Positions 16,579 to 25,310 of a stretch of 36,199 bases of DNA are shown here, piece by piece. Both the position numbers and the translations under genes were made by a program. Numbering within the stretch: the first letter of the stretch is position 1; each line of letters starts with the position of its first letter. Below the pieces are notes generated by a model. It saw only the letters and a program-made list of their open reading frames with translations. It ran no database searches and was not told the origin of the DNA. This stretch comes from an uncultured Oscillibacter sp. (GTDB lineage Bacteria > Bacillota > Clostridia > Oscillospirales > Oscillospiraceae). The stretch is from contig CANPTW010000026.1 in the NCBI GenBank assembly GCA_947577075.1, positions 1 through 36,199 of the forward strand. The letters run 5' to 3'.

Positions 16579-17565
16579 ATGGACGCCACGATTTACGATG
16601 TTTCCCGCCTCTCCGGCGTCTCCACGGCGACGGTGTCCCGCACGTTTTCCGACCCCGGCCGGGTTCGGGAGGCCACCCGCCGGAAGGTTTTCGAGGCGGC
16701 GGAGATTCTGCACTATTCGCCCAACGCCATTGCCCGGGCCATGGCCCGGCAGCGCACGGACAAGATCGCCTTCCTGATCTGCAAGAAGGACGCCACCATC
16801 CTGGACGAATTTTACGCCCGCATCTGCGAGAGCATTATGCGCCGGGCCATCCAGTCGGACCGGCAGCTGGTGATTTCCACGGCGGCGGACTGGGCTCAGG
16901 CCGCCAGCACCGCCCAGAATAAGCAGGTGGAGGGCGTGATTCTGGGGGGCAGCGCCCAGGCGGACATGGTGTCGGAGTTTCAGAGCAAGAACATCGCCGT
17001 GGTGCTGGTGAACCACCGGATGCCCGGGTTTGACCTTCCGTGCGTGGTGTCCGACGAGTACGGGGGCATGTGCCTGGCGGTGGAGCATCTGCTCCGGCGG
17101 GGACACCGGAGCATCGCCATGATTGCCGGGCGCCTTTCCCCCTACATCGCGGGGGAGCGGTACAACGCCTTTCTCCGGGTCATGCGGGAGCACGGCATTG
17201 AGGCCGGCGCCGGGCACATCGGCATGTGCGACCCCACGGTGGAGAGCGCCGCCTCGGCGGCCCGGGAGCTCCTGAGCCGGGAGAACCGCCCCACCGCCAT
17301 CCTGGGGGGGAACGACGTCATTGCCGCCGGGGTGCTGAAGGCCGCCCTCCGCCTGGGGCTGCGGGTTCCGGAGGACCTGGCGGTGGTGGGCTTTGACGAT
17401 TCCACCATCTGCGGCATGGTGGAGCCGGAGCTTACCTCCGTCCACATTGACTGCCGGCGGATCGGGGAGCTGGGGGTGGACTGCCTCCACGCCCTGCTGA
17501 ACGGGGAGGAGTGCCCGCCGGTGACGGTGGTGCCCGCCGCCCTCCGGGTCCGGCGGTCCAGCTGA
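16579..17565 (+). CDS. LacI family transcriptional regulator
   Basis: A 328-residue regulator with the LacI helix-turn-helix at residues about 4-25 (TIYDVSRLSGVSTATVSRTFSD), the hinge helix (SPNAIARAMARQRT), and a periplasmic-binding-protein-like sugar domain (about 62-325; VVGFDDSTICGMVEPELTSV is the conserved C-terminal region). It heads the ABC sugar operon, 47 nt before the first permease gene. Two LacI-type operators lie upstream, so it probably represses its own operon until the transported sugar or its phosphate binds. The first ATG is used; the ribosome site is GAAGGGAAGGG. The effector is unknown. Confidence 0.93.
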   Translation: MDATIYDVSRLSGVSTATVSRTFSDPGRVREATRRKVFEAAEILHYSPNAIARAMARQRTDKIAFLICKKDATILDEFYARICESIMRRAIQSDRQLVISTAADWAQAASTAQNKQVEGVILGGSAQADMVSEFQSKNIAVVLVNHRMPGFDLPCVVSDEYGGMCLAVEHLLRRGHRSIAMIAGRLSPYIAGERYNAFLRVMREHGIEAGAGHIGMCDPTVESAASAARELLSRENRPTAILGGNDVIAAGVLKAALRLGLRVPEDLAVVGFDDSTICGMVEPELTSVHIDCRRIGELGVDCLHALLNGEECPPVTVVPAALRVRRSS

Positions 17566-17612
17566 TTACATACAAGGGCCCGGCGGCGCCGGGCGCCGGG
17601 AGGAGGAACGAT

Positions 17613-18452
17613 ATGAAAACGAAAAAGAAGGCCGCGGGTCTGGCCAAGGGGGCGGCCTGCGCGGCGCTGCTGGCAGTCTCGCTGTTTCCCATTTACTGGC
17701 TGCTGGCCATGGCCGTCCGGCCCACGGAGGAGATGCGGGGCCACATCCCCCTGCTCCCCCAGTCCCTGACCGGGGAGCACTTTGCGCAGCTGTTCACCGG
17801 CGAGGGCTTCGGCACAGCCATCGTCAACAGCCTTCAGACCACCTTCAGCTCCCTGGTGATTTCCCTGCTGGTGGGGGTCTGTGCGGCCTATGTGCTGGCC
17901 CGGCGGCGGTTCCGCTTCGGGCTGAAGAAGCCGCTGACCTACTGGGTGCTGCTGGTGCGGGTGCTGCCGCCGGTGGCCTTCACCATCCCGCTGTATATCA
18001 TGTTCAACAAGCTGGGCGTGCTGAATACCAAGCTGCCCATCTCCCTGGCCTGCGTGCTCATCAACGTGCCCCTGATCATCTGGTTCCTCATCAGCTTTTT
18101 CCAGGACCTCCCCGAGGAGGTGGAGGAGAGCGCCAAGGTGGACGGGGCCACGGAGTGGCAGCTCTTTGTGCGGATCGTCCTGCCCCTGGTGGCCCCGGGC
18201 ATCGCGGCGGTGGCCATGCTGTCCTTCATGTACGCCTGGAACGAGTACACCTACACCGTCATTTTCACCCGCAGCCCCGCCAACAACACGGTGCCCCTGG
18301 CCCTGGCCCTGCTGAACACGGAGGACAATCTCACCAATTTCGGCCTGGTGGCCGCAGGGGGCGTGATCTCCGTCGTTCCCATCACCCTGTTTGTGATCTT
18401 TGCGCAGAACTACTTGATTTCCGGACTTTCAAGCGGTGCTGTCAAAGAGTAA
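17613..18452 (+). CDS. Carbohydrate ABC transporter permease, MalG type
   Basis: A 279-residue inner-membrane permease with six membrane segments. The EAA loop that docks the ATPase is at about residues 170-200 (EEVEESAKVDGATEWQLFVRI). The short N-terminal segment before the first helix and the C-terminal ISGLSSGAVKE are typical of the MalG side of CUT1 sugar importers. The ATG at 17613 follows GGGAGGAGG. It is first of the structural genes, ahead of the binding protein and the MalF-type permease, an order that differs from the common binding protein-MalF-MalG arrangement. No ATP-binding subunit is encoded nearby, so a shared MsmK/UgpC-like ATPase from elsewhere is expected. Confidence 0.92.
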   Translation: MKTKKKAAGLAKGAACAALLAVSLFPIYWLLAMAVRPTEEMRGHIPLLPQSLTGEHFAQLFTGEGFGTAIVNSLQTTFSSLVISLLVGVCAAYVLARRRFRFGLKKPLTYWVLLVRVLPPVAFTIPLYIMFNKLGVLNTKLPISLACVLINVPLIIWFLISFFQDLPEEVEESAKVDGATEWQLFVRIVLPLVAPGIAAVAMLSFMYAWNEYTYTVIFTRSPANNTVPLALALLNTEDNLTNFGLVAAGGVISVVPITLFVIFAQNYLISGLSSGAVKE

Positions 18453-18507
18453 CAAAATATCACCGACCGCAATCAAACCGATGTCAATAAGATTAGGAGG
18501 AAAAGAA

Positions 18508-19785
18508 ATGAAGAAGCTAGTTGCATTCCTGCTGGCACTGGTCATGGCCCTGTCCCTCGCCGCCTGCGGCGGAAACGGCGGAAGCTCCGGCGGTTCCGGG
18601 GACACCGGAAGCTCCGGCGGCTCCTCCGGCGACGCGGGAAGCTCCGCCGCGCCCACCAAGCTGACCCTGATCCTGCGGGCCGGCACCTATGCCGACGTGA
18701 TCAAGGAGTGCCTCCCCGCCTTCGAGGCGGAGAACAACGTCACCTGTGAGGTGCAGGAGCTCTCCGAGTCCGACCTGTACTCCGGCATCGCCCTGGACGC
18801 CATCAACAAGGAGGGCACCTATGACCTGTGCATGGTGGACGGCTCCTGGATGGCCGAATTCACGGAAAACGGCGTCCTGGCCAACCTGACGGAGCTGGGC
18901 TATGCCCTGGACGAGGACGTGATTCCCGCCACCACGGCCATCTGCTATGTAGACGACCAGCTGTACCTGGCCCCCTATTACGGCAACGTCACCGTGCTGA
19001 TGTACAACAAGGCCAATGTGGAAGCCGCCGGGTACGCCCCCGACCAGATCCGGAGCCTGGACGATCTGCTGGCCATCTGCAAGAGCGCCCAGGAGAGCGG
19101 AAAGAAGGGCTTCATCTACCGGGGCGACAACCAGAACAACCTGGTGGTGGACTTCCTGCCCATCCTGCTGTCCTTCGGCGGCTGGGTCATCGACGAAGCC
19201 AATAAGCCCACCGTGAACACCGAGGAATTCAAGGCGGCCATGAACTGCTATCTGGAGCTCATCGCCACCGGCGAAGCCCAGGTGAAGGACGACCTCATCG
19301 CCTCCGTGGACACCGGGGCGGGCACCATGGGCATCGGCTGGCCCGGCTGGTACACCCCCACCGCCGATTCCACCGCGGACTATATCGCCCTCAGCGGCGC
19401 GGCCTCCGCCGGAGCCGAGGCCTATAACTCCAACGTCTACGGCATCTGGACCATCGGCGTGCCCAACAACAGCCAGCACAAGGACCTGGGCGTGAAGCTG
19501 CTGAGCTATCTGATGGACGCCGAGGTGCAGAAGGGCACCGTTCCCTCCGGCGGCGTGCCCTGCCGGTACTCCAGCCTCCAGGACGCGGAGGTCCTGGCCG
19601 CCTATCCCCAGTATGAGGTGGTCTGCCAGGCGCTGGAGAGCGGCATGTACCGCCCCGTCATCGCCGAGTGGACCCAGTTCTATACCATCCTGGGCACCGA
19701 GATGGACAACATTGTCAACGGCGTGAAGACGGTGGACCAGGGCCTGGCCGACGCCCAGGCCAATCTGGAGCAGCTGATGGGGTAA
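18508..19785 (+). CDS. Sugar ABC transporter substrate-binding lipoprotein
   Basis: A 425-residue extracellular solute-binding protein of the CUT1 (MalE-like) class. The signal peptide ends in the lipobox LSLAAC with the lipid-modified Cys20; a Gly/Ser-rich tether (about 21-48) links it to the binding domain. It would sit on the outer face of the membrane and deliver a sugar to the two permeases on either side of its gene. AGGAGG lies 9 nt before the start. Aromatic residues in GWPGWYTP (about 276-283) are likely sugar-stacking positions. The ligand is not identifiable from sequence. A hairpin with a UUCG loop lies downstream. Confidence 0.93.
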   Translation: MKKLVAFLLALVMALSLAACGGNGGSSGGSGDTGSSGGSSGDAGSSAAPTKLTLILRAGTYADVIKECLPAFEAENNVTCEVQELSESDLYSGIALDAINKEGTYDLCMVDGSWMAEFTENGVLANLTELGYALDEDVIPATTAICYVDDQLYLAPYYGNVTVLMYNKANVEAAGYAPDQIRSLDDLLAICKSAQESGKKGFIYRGDNQNNLVVDFLPILLSFGGWVIDEANKPTVNTEEFKAAMNCYLELIATGEAQVKDDLIASVDTGAGTMGIGWPGWYTPTADSTADYIALSGAASAGAEAYNSNVYGIWTIGVPNNSQHKDLGVKLLSYLMDAEVQKGTVPSGGVPCRYSSLQDAEVLAAYPQYEVVCQALESGMYRPVIAEWTQFYTILGTEMDNIVNGVKTVDQGLADAQANLEQLMG

Positions 19786-19955
19786 CCCCGCTTGAAGGCT
19801 GTGAGGCTCTTGGCGAGCGCAGGGCGGGAGCCTTGGAGCGCCGGAGCCGCTTGCGGCAAAGCTGCCCAAAAGAACGTTGACCCGCCCTGCCCGCCCGAAG
19901 GAAGACCAAGCCTGAACGGCGGCAGCGTGAGCCCTGCTGTGACTTGCGAGATAAA

Positions 19956-19979
19956 CCGGGACGCCTTCGGGCGTCCCGG
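19956..19979 (+). terminator. UUCG-loop hairpin after the binding-protein gene
   Basis: Perfect 10-bp arms CCGGGACGCC/GGCGTCCCGG around TTCG, without a T-tract, in the 248-bp gap before the next permease. Such hairpins often stabilise the abundant binding-protein message or partly terminate it. A 10-bp inverted pair GCAGGGCGGG/CCCGCCCTGC (near 19820 and 19880) lies in the same gap. Confidence 0.5.
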
Positions 19980-20033
19980 CCCTCCCAAAGGCGCCGGGAG
20001 GCGCCGGATACCCCCCAGAAAAGAGAGGCGCTT

Positions 20034-20927
20034 ATGAGAAAAAACCGACTTCCCCACACCGCCGAGAGCTCCGCCAGGCGCTTCGGCGCGGGAATGATAA
20101 GCCCCACGATCCTGGTCCTGCTGGTCATGACCGCCTATCCCCTGCTGTTCACCCTGTTTTACAGCTTCACGGATTACAACCTTCTGCGGAACCTGCAGAA
20201 GCCCGCGTCCTTTATCGCGCTGGGGAATTACACCAAGCTCCTCAGCGACGCCTACTTCCGCCAGGCCATTTTGAATACCGTGAAATTCACGCTCCTGGCG
20301 GTGATCTTTGAGATGCTCATCGGCTTCGCCATGGCCCTTTTGGTCAACAGCCTGACCCGGGGACAGAAGGTGATGCGGACGCTGCTGCTCCTGCCCTACC
20401 TGCTGCCCACGGTCACCGTGGCCCTGAGCTGGCGGATGATGCTCTCGCCCAACTACGGCATTGTCAACCAGGTGATGGAAACCTTGAATCTTCCGGTATT
20501 CAACTGGTTTTCCGATATGCGCACCGCCTTCGGGATGCTGCTGCTGATCGACGTGTGGCAGAGCGCCCCCTTCGTGTTTTTGCTGCTGTACGCGGCCCTT
20601 CAGTCCGTGCCCCAGACCCAGTATGAGGCCGCCCGCATCGACGGCGCGGGGGCGGTGAAGTCCCTTTTCTACGTCACGATTCCCAACATCAAAAACAGCC
20701 TGGCCCTCTGCGCCCTGCTGCGGACGATTGACAGCTTCCGCCTCTTTGACAAGGTGAACCTCCTCACCGGCGGCGGGCCGGCCAATACGACCTCCACCAT
20801 CACGCAGTACCTCTATAACTACGGCATCAAGTCCCTGGACTTTGGCTTCGGCAGCGCCGGCGCCATTGTCATGACGGTGCTGGTGCTGATCCTCTCCAGC
20901 CTCTATATCAAGCGGGCGATGGGTTGA
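20034..20927 (+). CDS. Carbohydrate ABC transporter permease, MalF type
   Basis: A 297-residue inner-membrane permease with six membrane segments, opening with the MalF-type stretch MISPTILVLLVMTAYPLLFTL. The EAA loop is at about residues 198-225 (YEAARIDGAGAVKSLFYVTIP). LTGGGPANTTSTI near residue 240 is characteristic of MalF-side CUT1 permeases. It pairs with the MalG-type protein encoded at 17613. The ATG at 20034 follows an AGAGAGG stretch; ribosome-site strength is moderate. Only 4 nt separate its stop from the next gene, so the downstream metallohydrolase is in the same transcript. Confidence 0.92.
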   Translation: MRKNRLPHTAESSARRFGAGMISPTILVLLVMTAYPLLFTLFYSFTDYNLLRNLQKPASFIALGNYTKLLSDAYFRQAILNTVKFTLLAVIFEMLIGFAMALLVNSLTRGQKVMRTLLLLPYLLPTVTVALSWRMMLSPNYGIVNQVMETLNLPVFNWFSDMRTAFGMLLLIDVWQSAPFVFLLLYAALQSVPQTQYEAARIDGAGAVKSLFYVTIPNIKNSLALCALLRTIDSFRLFDKVNLLTGGGPANTTSTITQYLYNYGIKSLDFGFGSAGAIVMTVLVLILSSLYIKRAMG

Positions 20928-20931
20928 GCCG

Positions 20932-21915
20932 ATGGAAGAGATGAAACTGACCTTTGTAAACGTGGGCTATGGGGAGGCCATCCTTCTGGAGTGCCCGGAC
21001 CCCGGCCGGCCCGGCGGCGTCTTCGTCATGGTCATCGACGGCGGCAGCGCCGAGGAGGAGGAGTACCGGGACCGGGCTTCCGGCCGGGTCCCCCTGGCGG
21101 AATACCTGTCCGCCCGGGGCTTGGACCGCGTGGACGTTCTGGTGAACACCCATGTTCACGAGGACCACATCTGCGGCCTCCTGCCCCTGCCGGGCCGGTG
21201 GCCCCCCGGGGAGTTCTGGCAGGCGCTGCCCCGGGAACTGCACCGCTCCCTGGAGCCCCTGCCCCTCTTCCCGGAGGCGACCCCCTCCCAGCGGAAGTTT
21301 CTTCAGGCCATGAACGACTACCGGGCGCTGTGCGCCGGAGTGGAGGCCGGGGGCGGCGTCCTGCGGGCGCTGTGCGCCGGGTGGGAGGCCCGGCCCTGTC
21401 CCGGCCTGACCATCCGCTGCCTGGGGCCCTCTCCCGCCGGGGCGGCGGAGCTGGCGGAACGCTATGAGGACCTGAACGGAGAGAAGGACCCCGGCGCCTT
21501 CCGGCAAAAGCTCTCCGCCTTGGACGGGGCCATGAACAATTACAGCCTGATCCTGCTGCTGGATTACCGGGGCACCCGCATCCTGCTCCCGGGGGACACG
21601 AACCGCCTGGGCTACGGCGGGATTCCCCCGGAGGACCTGGCCGCCCATCTTTTTAAGGTGGGGCACCACGGCCAGAGGGACGGCGCGGACGGAGCCCTGC
21701 TTTCGGCGGTAAGGCCCAGGGCGGCGGTGTGCTGCGCCTCCAGCGACCGGCGCTATCAAAGCGCCCACCCGGAGCTGCTCCGGCTGCTGCGGGACAGCGG
21801 CGCGGCCCTTTGGTTTTCCGACTGCCCCCGCCTCCCGGGGCTGGAGCTGCCGCCGCACCGGGCCCTGGTGTTCCGCATCGGCGCAGGGGGCGCGTTTACG
21901 GCGGACTATGAATAG
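20932..21915 (+). CDS. Metallo-beta-lactamase-fold hydrolase, ComEC/Rec2-like
   Basis: A 327-residue hydrolase. The metal-binding motif is THVHEDH (His74, His76, Asp78, His79), with further ligands probably in LLPGDTN and KVGHHGQ. The overall layout, NVGYGEAILLE at the N-terminus and GHHG followed by RPRAAVCCAS, matches the soluble domain of ComEC/Rec2, a predicted nuclease or phosphodiesterase. No membrane helices or signal peptide, so it acts in the cytoplasm on its own. It starts 4 nt after the MalF-type gene; an alternative start is Met4 at 20941. A protein of this class inside a sugar uptake operon is unusual. Phosphodiester, phosphonate or lactone substrates are possible; the sequence does not decide. 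Confidence 0.82.
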   Translation: MEEMKLTFVNVGYGEAILLECPDPGRPGGVFVMVIDGGSAEEEEYRDRASGRVPLAEYLSARGLDRVDVLVNTHVHEDHICGLLPLPGRWPPGEFWQALPRELHRSLEPLPLFPEATPSQRKFLQAMNDYRALCAGVEAGGGVLRALCAGWEARPCPGLTIRCLGPSPAGAAELAERYEDLNGEKDPGAFRQKLSALDGAMNNYSLILLLDYRGTRILLPGDTNRLGYGGIPPEDLAAHLFKVGHHGQRDGADGALLSAVRPRAAVCCASSDRRYQSAHPELLRLLRDSGAALWFSDCPRLPGLELPPHRALVFRIGAGGAFTADYE

Positions 21916-22039
21916 GGAATCCGGGCGCGCGCCCGCCGGGCGGCGCCCCCTGCTTGCCCCCCCGGCGCCCCGGAACATCGTTCCGCCCTTCTCCGGTTGT
22001 GAATTTCCGATATTTGATAAAGAAAGAGGAGCCATGCCC

Positions 22040-22945
22040 ATGCATCAGGAATATGACGTTTTGGTGATTGGTCCCGTGTCTCTGGACCACAACATTGACT
22101 ATCAGGGCAATGAGCGCAGAGAGGTGGGGGGAGCCGTGGTGGCCTCCGGCTTTGCCGCCGCCAAAAGCGGCAGCCGCACCGCCCTGTTTACGAAGCTGAA
22201 CCCCGGGGACGCGGATGTGGAGGCCCGCTTCCAAGACTCCGGCGCGGACCTGTACTGGAAGCCCTCCCGGGCCACCTGCTCCATCCGCAACCAGTATTTC
22301 ACCGCCGACAAGGAAAAGCGCGCCTGCACCTCCCTGGGGGTCTGCGACCCCTTCCGGTTCGACGAGCTGCCGCCGGTTTCGGCGAAGGTTTACCACTTCG
22401 CGGGGCTGGTTTACGGGGACTTCGACGGCCCCCTCTTCGCCGAGGCGGCGAAGCACGGCAAGGTGGCGGTGGACGTGCAGTGCCTTCTGCGCCATGTGGA
22501 GCCGGACAGGACCATGGCCTTCCGCGACTGGGCGGAGAAGCGGGAATACCTCCCCTGCATCGACTATCTGAAGACCGACGCCGCCGAGGCCGAGATTCTG
22601 ACCGGGCTCACGGACCGGGCGGAGGCGGCAAAGCTCCTGCACAGCTGGGGTGCGGGGGAGGTGCTGATCACCCACAACACGGAGGTGCTGGCCTATGACG
22701 GGGAAACGGTCCGCACCTGCCCCATCAGGGCGAGGAATCTTTCCGGCCGGACCGGGCGGGGGGACACCGCCTTTGCCGGCTATATCACCGAGCGGCAGAG
22801 GGCGGGAGTTGAAGACGCCCTTCTGTACTGCACGGCCCTGGTCTCGCTGAAAATGGAGACCCCCGGCCCCTTCCGGGGAAGCCGGGGAGACGTGGAGGAC
22901 TATATCCGCGCCTTTTACCAAAGCCCCCGGGACCTGCACTCCTGA
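22040..22945 (+). CDS. PfkB family carbohydrate or nucleoside kinase
   Basis: A 301-residue ribokinase-like kinase. The N-terminal substrate motif (VGGAVVASGFAAAKSG, about 29-44) and the C-terminal PfkB signature with catalytic Asp242 in GRTGRGDTAFAGY are both present; the usual DTxGAGD is altered to RTGRGD with the catalytic Asp kept. It phosphorylates a sugar or nucleoside with ATP, presumably the compound brought in by the ABC transporter or a product of the adjacent metallohydrolase. Two ATGs are possible, 22034 and 22040; the second has GAGGAG at an 8-nt spacing and is preferred. It ends the operon; a hairpin at 22962-22987 follows. Confidence 0.88.
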   Translation: MHQEYDVLVIGPVSLDHNIDYQGNERREVGGAVVASGFAAAKSGSRTALFTKLNPGDADVEARFQDSGADLYWKPSRATCSIRNQYFTADKEKRACTSLGVCDPFRFDELPPVSAKVYHFAGLVYGDFDGPLFAEAAKHGKVAVDVQCLLRHVEPDRTMAFRDWAEKREYLPCIDYLKTDAAEAEILTGLTDRAEAAKLLHSWGAGEVLITHNTEVLAYDGETVRTCPIRARNLSGRTGRGDTAFAGYITERQRAGVEDALLYCTALVSLKMETPGPFRGSRGDVEDYIRAFYQSPRDLHS

Positions 22946-22961
22946 CCGGGGACGCCGCCCG

Positions 22962-22987
22962 CCGGACCGGAAAACCCTCCGGTCCGG
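22962..22987 (+). terminator. Hairpin at the end of the LacI operon
   Basis: Perfect 10-bp arms CCGGACCGGA/TCCGGTCCGG with a six-base loop, 17 nt after the kinase stop. No T-tract; likely terminator by position. Confidence 0.5.
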
Positions 22988-23039
22988 GCCCGCCGCGCGC
23001 GGGAGGCGCTGTGCCGCAGTAATTTCTGCCAGAAAGCAC

Positions 23040-23068
23040 TTGTTTTTTAAATCCGCAGCGGATATAAT
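23040..23068 (+). promoter_or_regulatory. Promoter of the chemoreceptor gene
   Basis: TTGTTT (23040-23045), 17-bp spacer, perfect TATAAT (23063-23068), 88 nt before the start codon. This is SigA-like and not the SigD type often used for chemotaxis genes. Confidence 0.75.
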
Positions 23069-23156
23069 GAGGATGTGATTCCACGGCTCCCTTTTTGCCG
23101 GAATTGTGGGGGCCCGGGAACAGGAAAGAGAAAACAATGTGCGGGGGAGTGCGAGT

Positions 23157-25163
23157 ATGAAGCGGAACAAGGAACGGTCTGCGCGGTCCGGTGCGGCCCG
23201 GCGCGGATGGGGCATTACGGGAAAGCTGGCGTCGGCAATTGTTGTGAGCGTGATCATCGCCGTGGCGATCCTGTTTGCCGTCGTGTATTTTCAGATGTCT
23301 CATACGCTGCTGGAAAAGAGCGAGAATCTGCTGCAGACCACCACGGACCGGACGCTGCAGGAAACAAAGGCCTGGATGAACAGCACCCTTACCATGCTGG
23401 AAACCCAGCGGGACACCATTGAATATGAGAATATGGACGTACCGGATATGATGGAGTATATCCGGCACACCGTGGATCAGAACGACGCCTATCCCGCCGG
23501 GCTGTATGTGGCCCTGACGGACGGCTCGCTGTACCACGCCTCCTTCGTTCCGGGACCGGAGTACGACGCCACGGCGAAGAGCTGGTATCAGGACGGCCTG
23601 AAATCGGACGCCTTCATCCTGGGCGACGTGTATTTCGATGAGGACAGCCAATCCTATGTGGTGGGAGCCTCCGGAGTTTTGAAGGACCGGGGGGGCAGGG
23701 TGCGCGGAGTCGCGGCGGCGGACGTCTATCTGGACTCCATCTCCAAAATTGTCAGTCAGGTTCAAATTGAAGACACCGGCGGGATCTTCCTGGTGGACAC
23801 CCGCACGGACACGATCATAGGGCACCGGGACGCGGAAATCACCGGGCAGCGCCTGAGCGACCTGCAGGACGGCATGTACGTCTATGCCGGGGACCAGATC
23901 CGCGGGAAGAACACGGGGCTGTTCCTTTATGACGGTACATACATTCAGGTTGAAAACGTTCCCGGCAGCGACTGGACGGCGGTGGCGTACGTGTCCCGGG
24001 GAGAGGTCCTGGAGGAGCTCCGCCAGCTGACGGTGAACATGCTGCTGGTGGCGGTTTTGGCCGTGGCGGTGCTGATCCTTCTGGTTGTGATTCAGGTCCG
24101 CCGGGTCATCGGGCGCCCGGTCCGGGAGCTGAGCCTTGTGGCGACGCGGATCGCCGAGGGAGAGCTGGACCAGACGATCCACTATCAGTCCAAGGATGAG
24201 CTGGGCGTGCTGGCGCACGACTTCAACCAGGTTACCCTTCGGCTCCGGGACTATGTGGCGTATATTCAGGAGATTTCGGAAAAGCTGCGGGAGATTGCGG
24301 CGGGGAATCTGGCCTTTACCCTGGAGAACGAGTACACCGGCGAGTTTGAAAAGATCAAGGCGGCCCTGGATGAAATTTCCCGCTCCATGAACGGCACCAT
24401 GGGACGGCTTCACGCCGCCTCCCGAGAGGTGGCGGCCGGCGCGGAGCAGGTCGCCAACGGCGCGACCACGCTGTCCCAGGGCTCCACGGAGCAGGCGGCC
24501 GAGGTGGAGGTTCTGGCGGGACATATCAGCTCGGTGTCCGACAGCGTGCATAAGGTTGCCGAGGGTGCGCAGGAGGCCAGCCGCATTTCCCAGGAGGTCA
24601 AGAGCGGGCTTCTGACCAGCAACGACAAAATGCAGAACATGACCGCGGTGATCCGGCAGATCAGCGACAAATCCTCCGAGATTCACAAGATTGTCAAGAC
24701 CATTGAGGACATTGCCTTCCAGACCAATATCCTGGCGCTGAACGCGGCCGTGGAGGCCGCCCGGGCCGGGGCGGCTGGAAAGGGCTTTGCAGTAGTGGCG
24801 GATGAGGTCCGCGCCCTGGCGGGCAAGTCCTCCGAGGCGGCCCAGGAAACCACGGTTCTTCTGAGCCAGACGGTGGAGTCGATGGAAGAGGGCGTGCGCG
24901 CGGCCCAGGATACGGCGGATTCCATGCTGACAGTGGTGGACCGTGCGGACACGATGAGCAAGCTCATTGACGAGATTGCGGACTACACCAAACAGCAGGA
25001 TGTCAACGCCGCGGAAATCACCCACGGAATTGAACAGATCTCCACGGTGGTTCAGACCAATGTGGCCACGGCGGAGGAGAGCGCCGCCGCCAGTGAGGAG
25101 CTGTCCAGCCAGGCGGCCATGCTCCGGGAGCTGGTGAGCAAGTTCCGGCTGCGGGAGCAGTGA
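23157..25163 (+). CDS. Methyl-accepting chemotaxis protein with Cache-type sensor
   Basis: A 668-residue transmembrane chemoreceptor. Order: TM1 (about 24-46), extracellular sensor (about 47-290) resembling a double Cache domain (KSWYQDGL at 141-148, [22 protein letters not shown]), TM2 (about 295-314), HAMP (about 315-370), then a methyl-accepting signalling region whose hairpin tip includes [20 protein letters not shown] and [22 protein letters not shown]. It would signal through CheW/CheA. The start at 23157 has GGGGGAG upstream; an earlier in-frame ATG lacks this. It stands alone between the sugar operon and the PFOR gene; no che gene is nearby. The ligand, perhaps a sugar, amino or organic acid, is unknown. 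Confidence 0.93.
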   Translation: MKRNKERSARSGAARRGWGITGKLASAIVVSVIIAVAILFAVVYFQMSHTLLEKSENLLQTTTDRTLQETKAWMNSTLTMLETQRDTIEYENMDVPDMMEYIRHTVDQNDAYPAGLYVALTDGSLYHASFVPGPEYDATAKSWYQDGLKSDAFILGDVYFDEDSQSYVVGASGVLKDRGGRVRGVAAADVYLDSISKIVSQVQIEDTGGIFLVDTRTDTIIGHRDAEITGQRLSDLQDGMYVYAGDQIRGKNTGLFLYDGTYIQVENVPGSDWTAVAYVSRGEVLEELRQLTVNMLLVAVLAVAVLILLVVIQVRRVIGRPVRELSLVATRIAEGELDQTIHYQSKDELGVLAHDFNQVTLRLRDYVAYIQEISEKLREIAAGNLAFTLENEYTGEFEKIKAALDEISRSMNGTMGRLHAASREVAAGAEQVANGATTLSQGSTEQAAEVEVLAGHISSVSDSVHKVAEGAQEASRISQEVKSGLLTSNDKMQNMTAVIRQISDKSSEIHKIVKTIEDIAFQTNILALNAAVEAARAGAAGKGFAVVADEVRALAGKSSEAAQETTVLLSQTVESMEEGVRAAQDTADSMLTVVDRADTMSKLIDEIADYTKQQDVNAAEITHGIEQISTVVQTNVATAEESAAASEELSSQAAMLRELVSKFRLREQ

Positions 25164-25253
25164 GGCGCCGCCGGAAGGGGGCGATTCAGGCTGCGCCTGC
25201 CGAGAGGGGCGGTACGTCGCCTTGGAAGGTCATGTGATTTGTTTATACGGAAG

Positions 25254-25287
25254 AGGCCCGGCGGGTGGTTTTTCACCCGCCGGGCCT
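25254..25287. terminator. Terminator between convergent chemoreceptor and PFOR genes
   Basis: Perfect 14-bp arms AGGCCCGGCGGGTG/CACCCGCCGGGCCT with a GTTTTT loop. It lies 91 nt after the chemoreceptor gene and 24 nt after the PFOR stop, and can serve both. Confidence 0.65.
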
Positions 25288-25310
25288 TCTGGCGTTTGGA
25301 ACGCGGAGGC

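Noticed and set aside
19786-20033. The gap after the sugar-binding protein as another mobile repeat
   Set aside because: It has hairpins but no terminal repeats, flanking duplication or match to families A to C.
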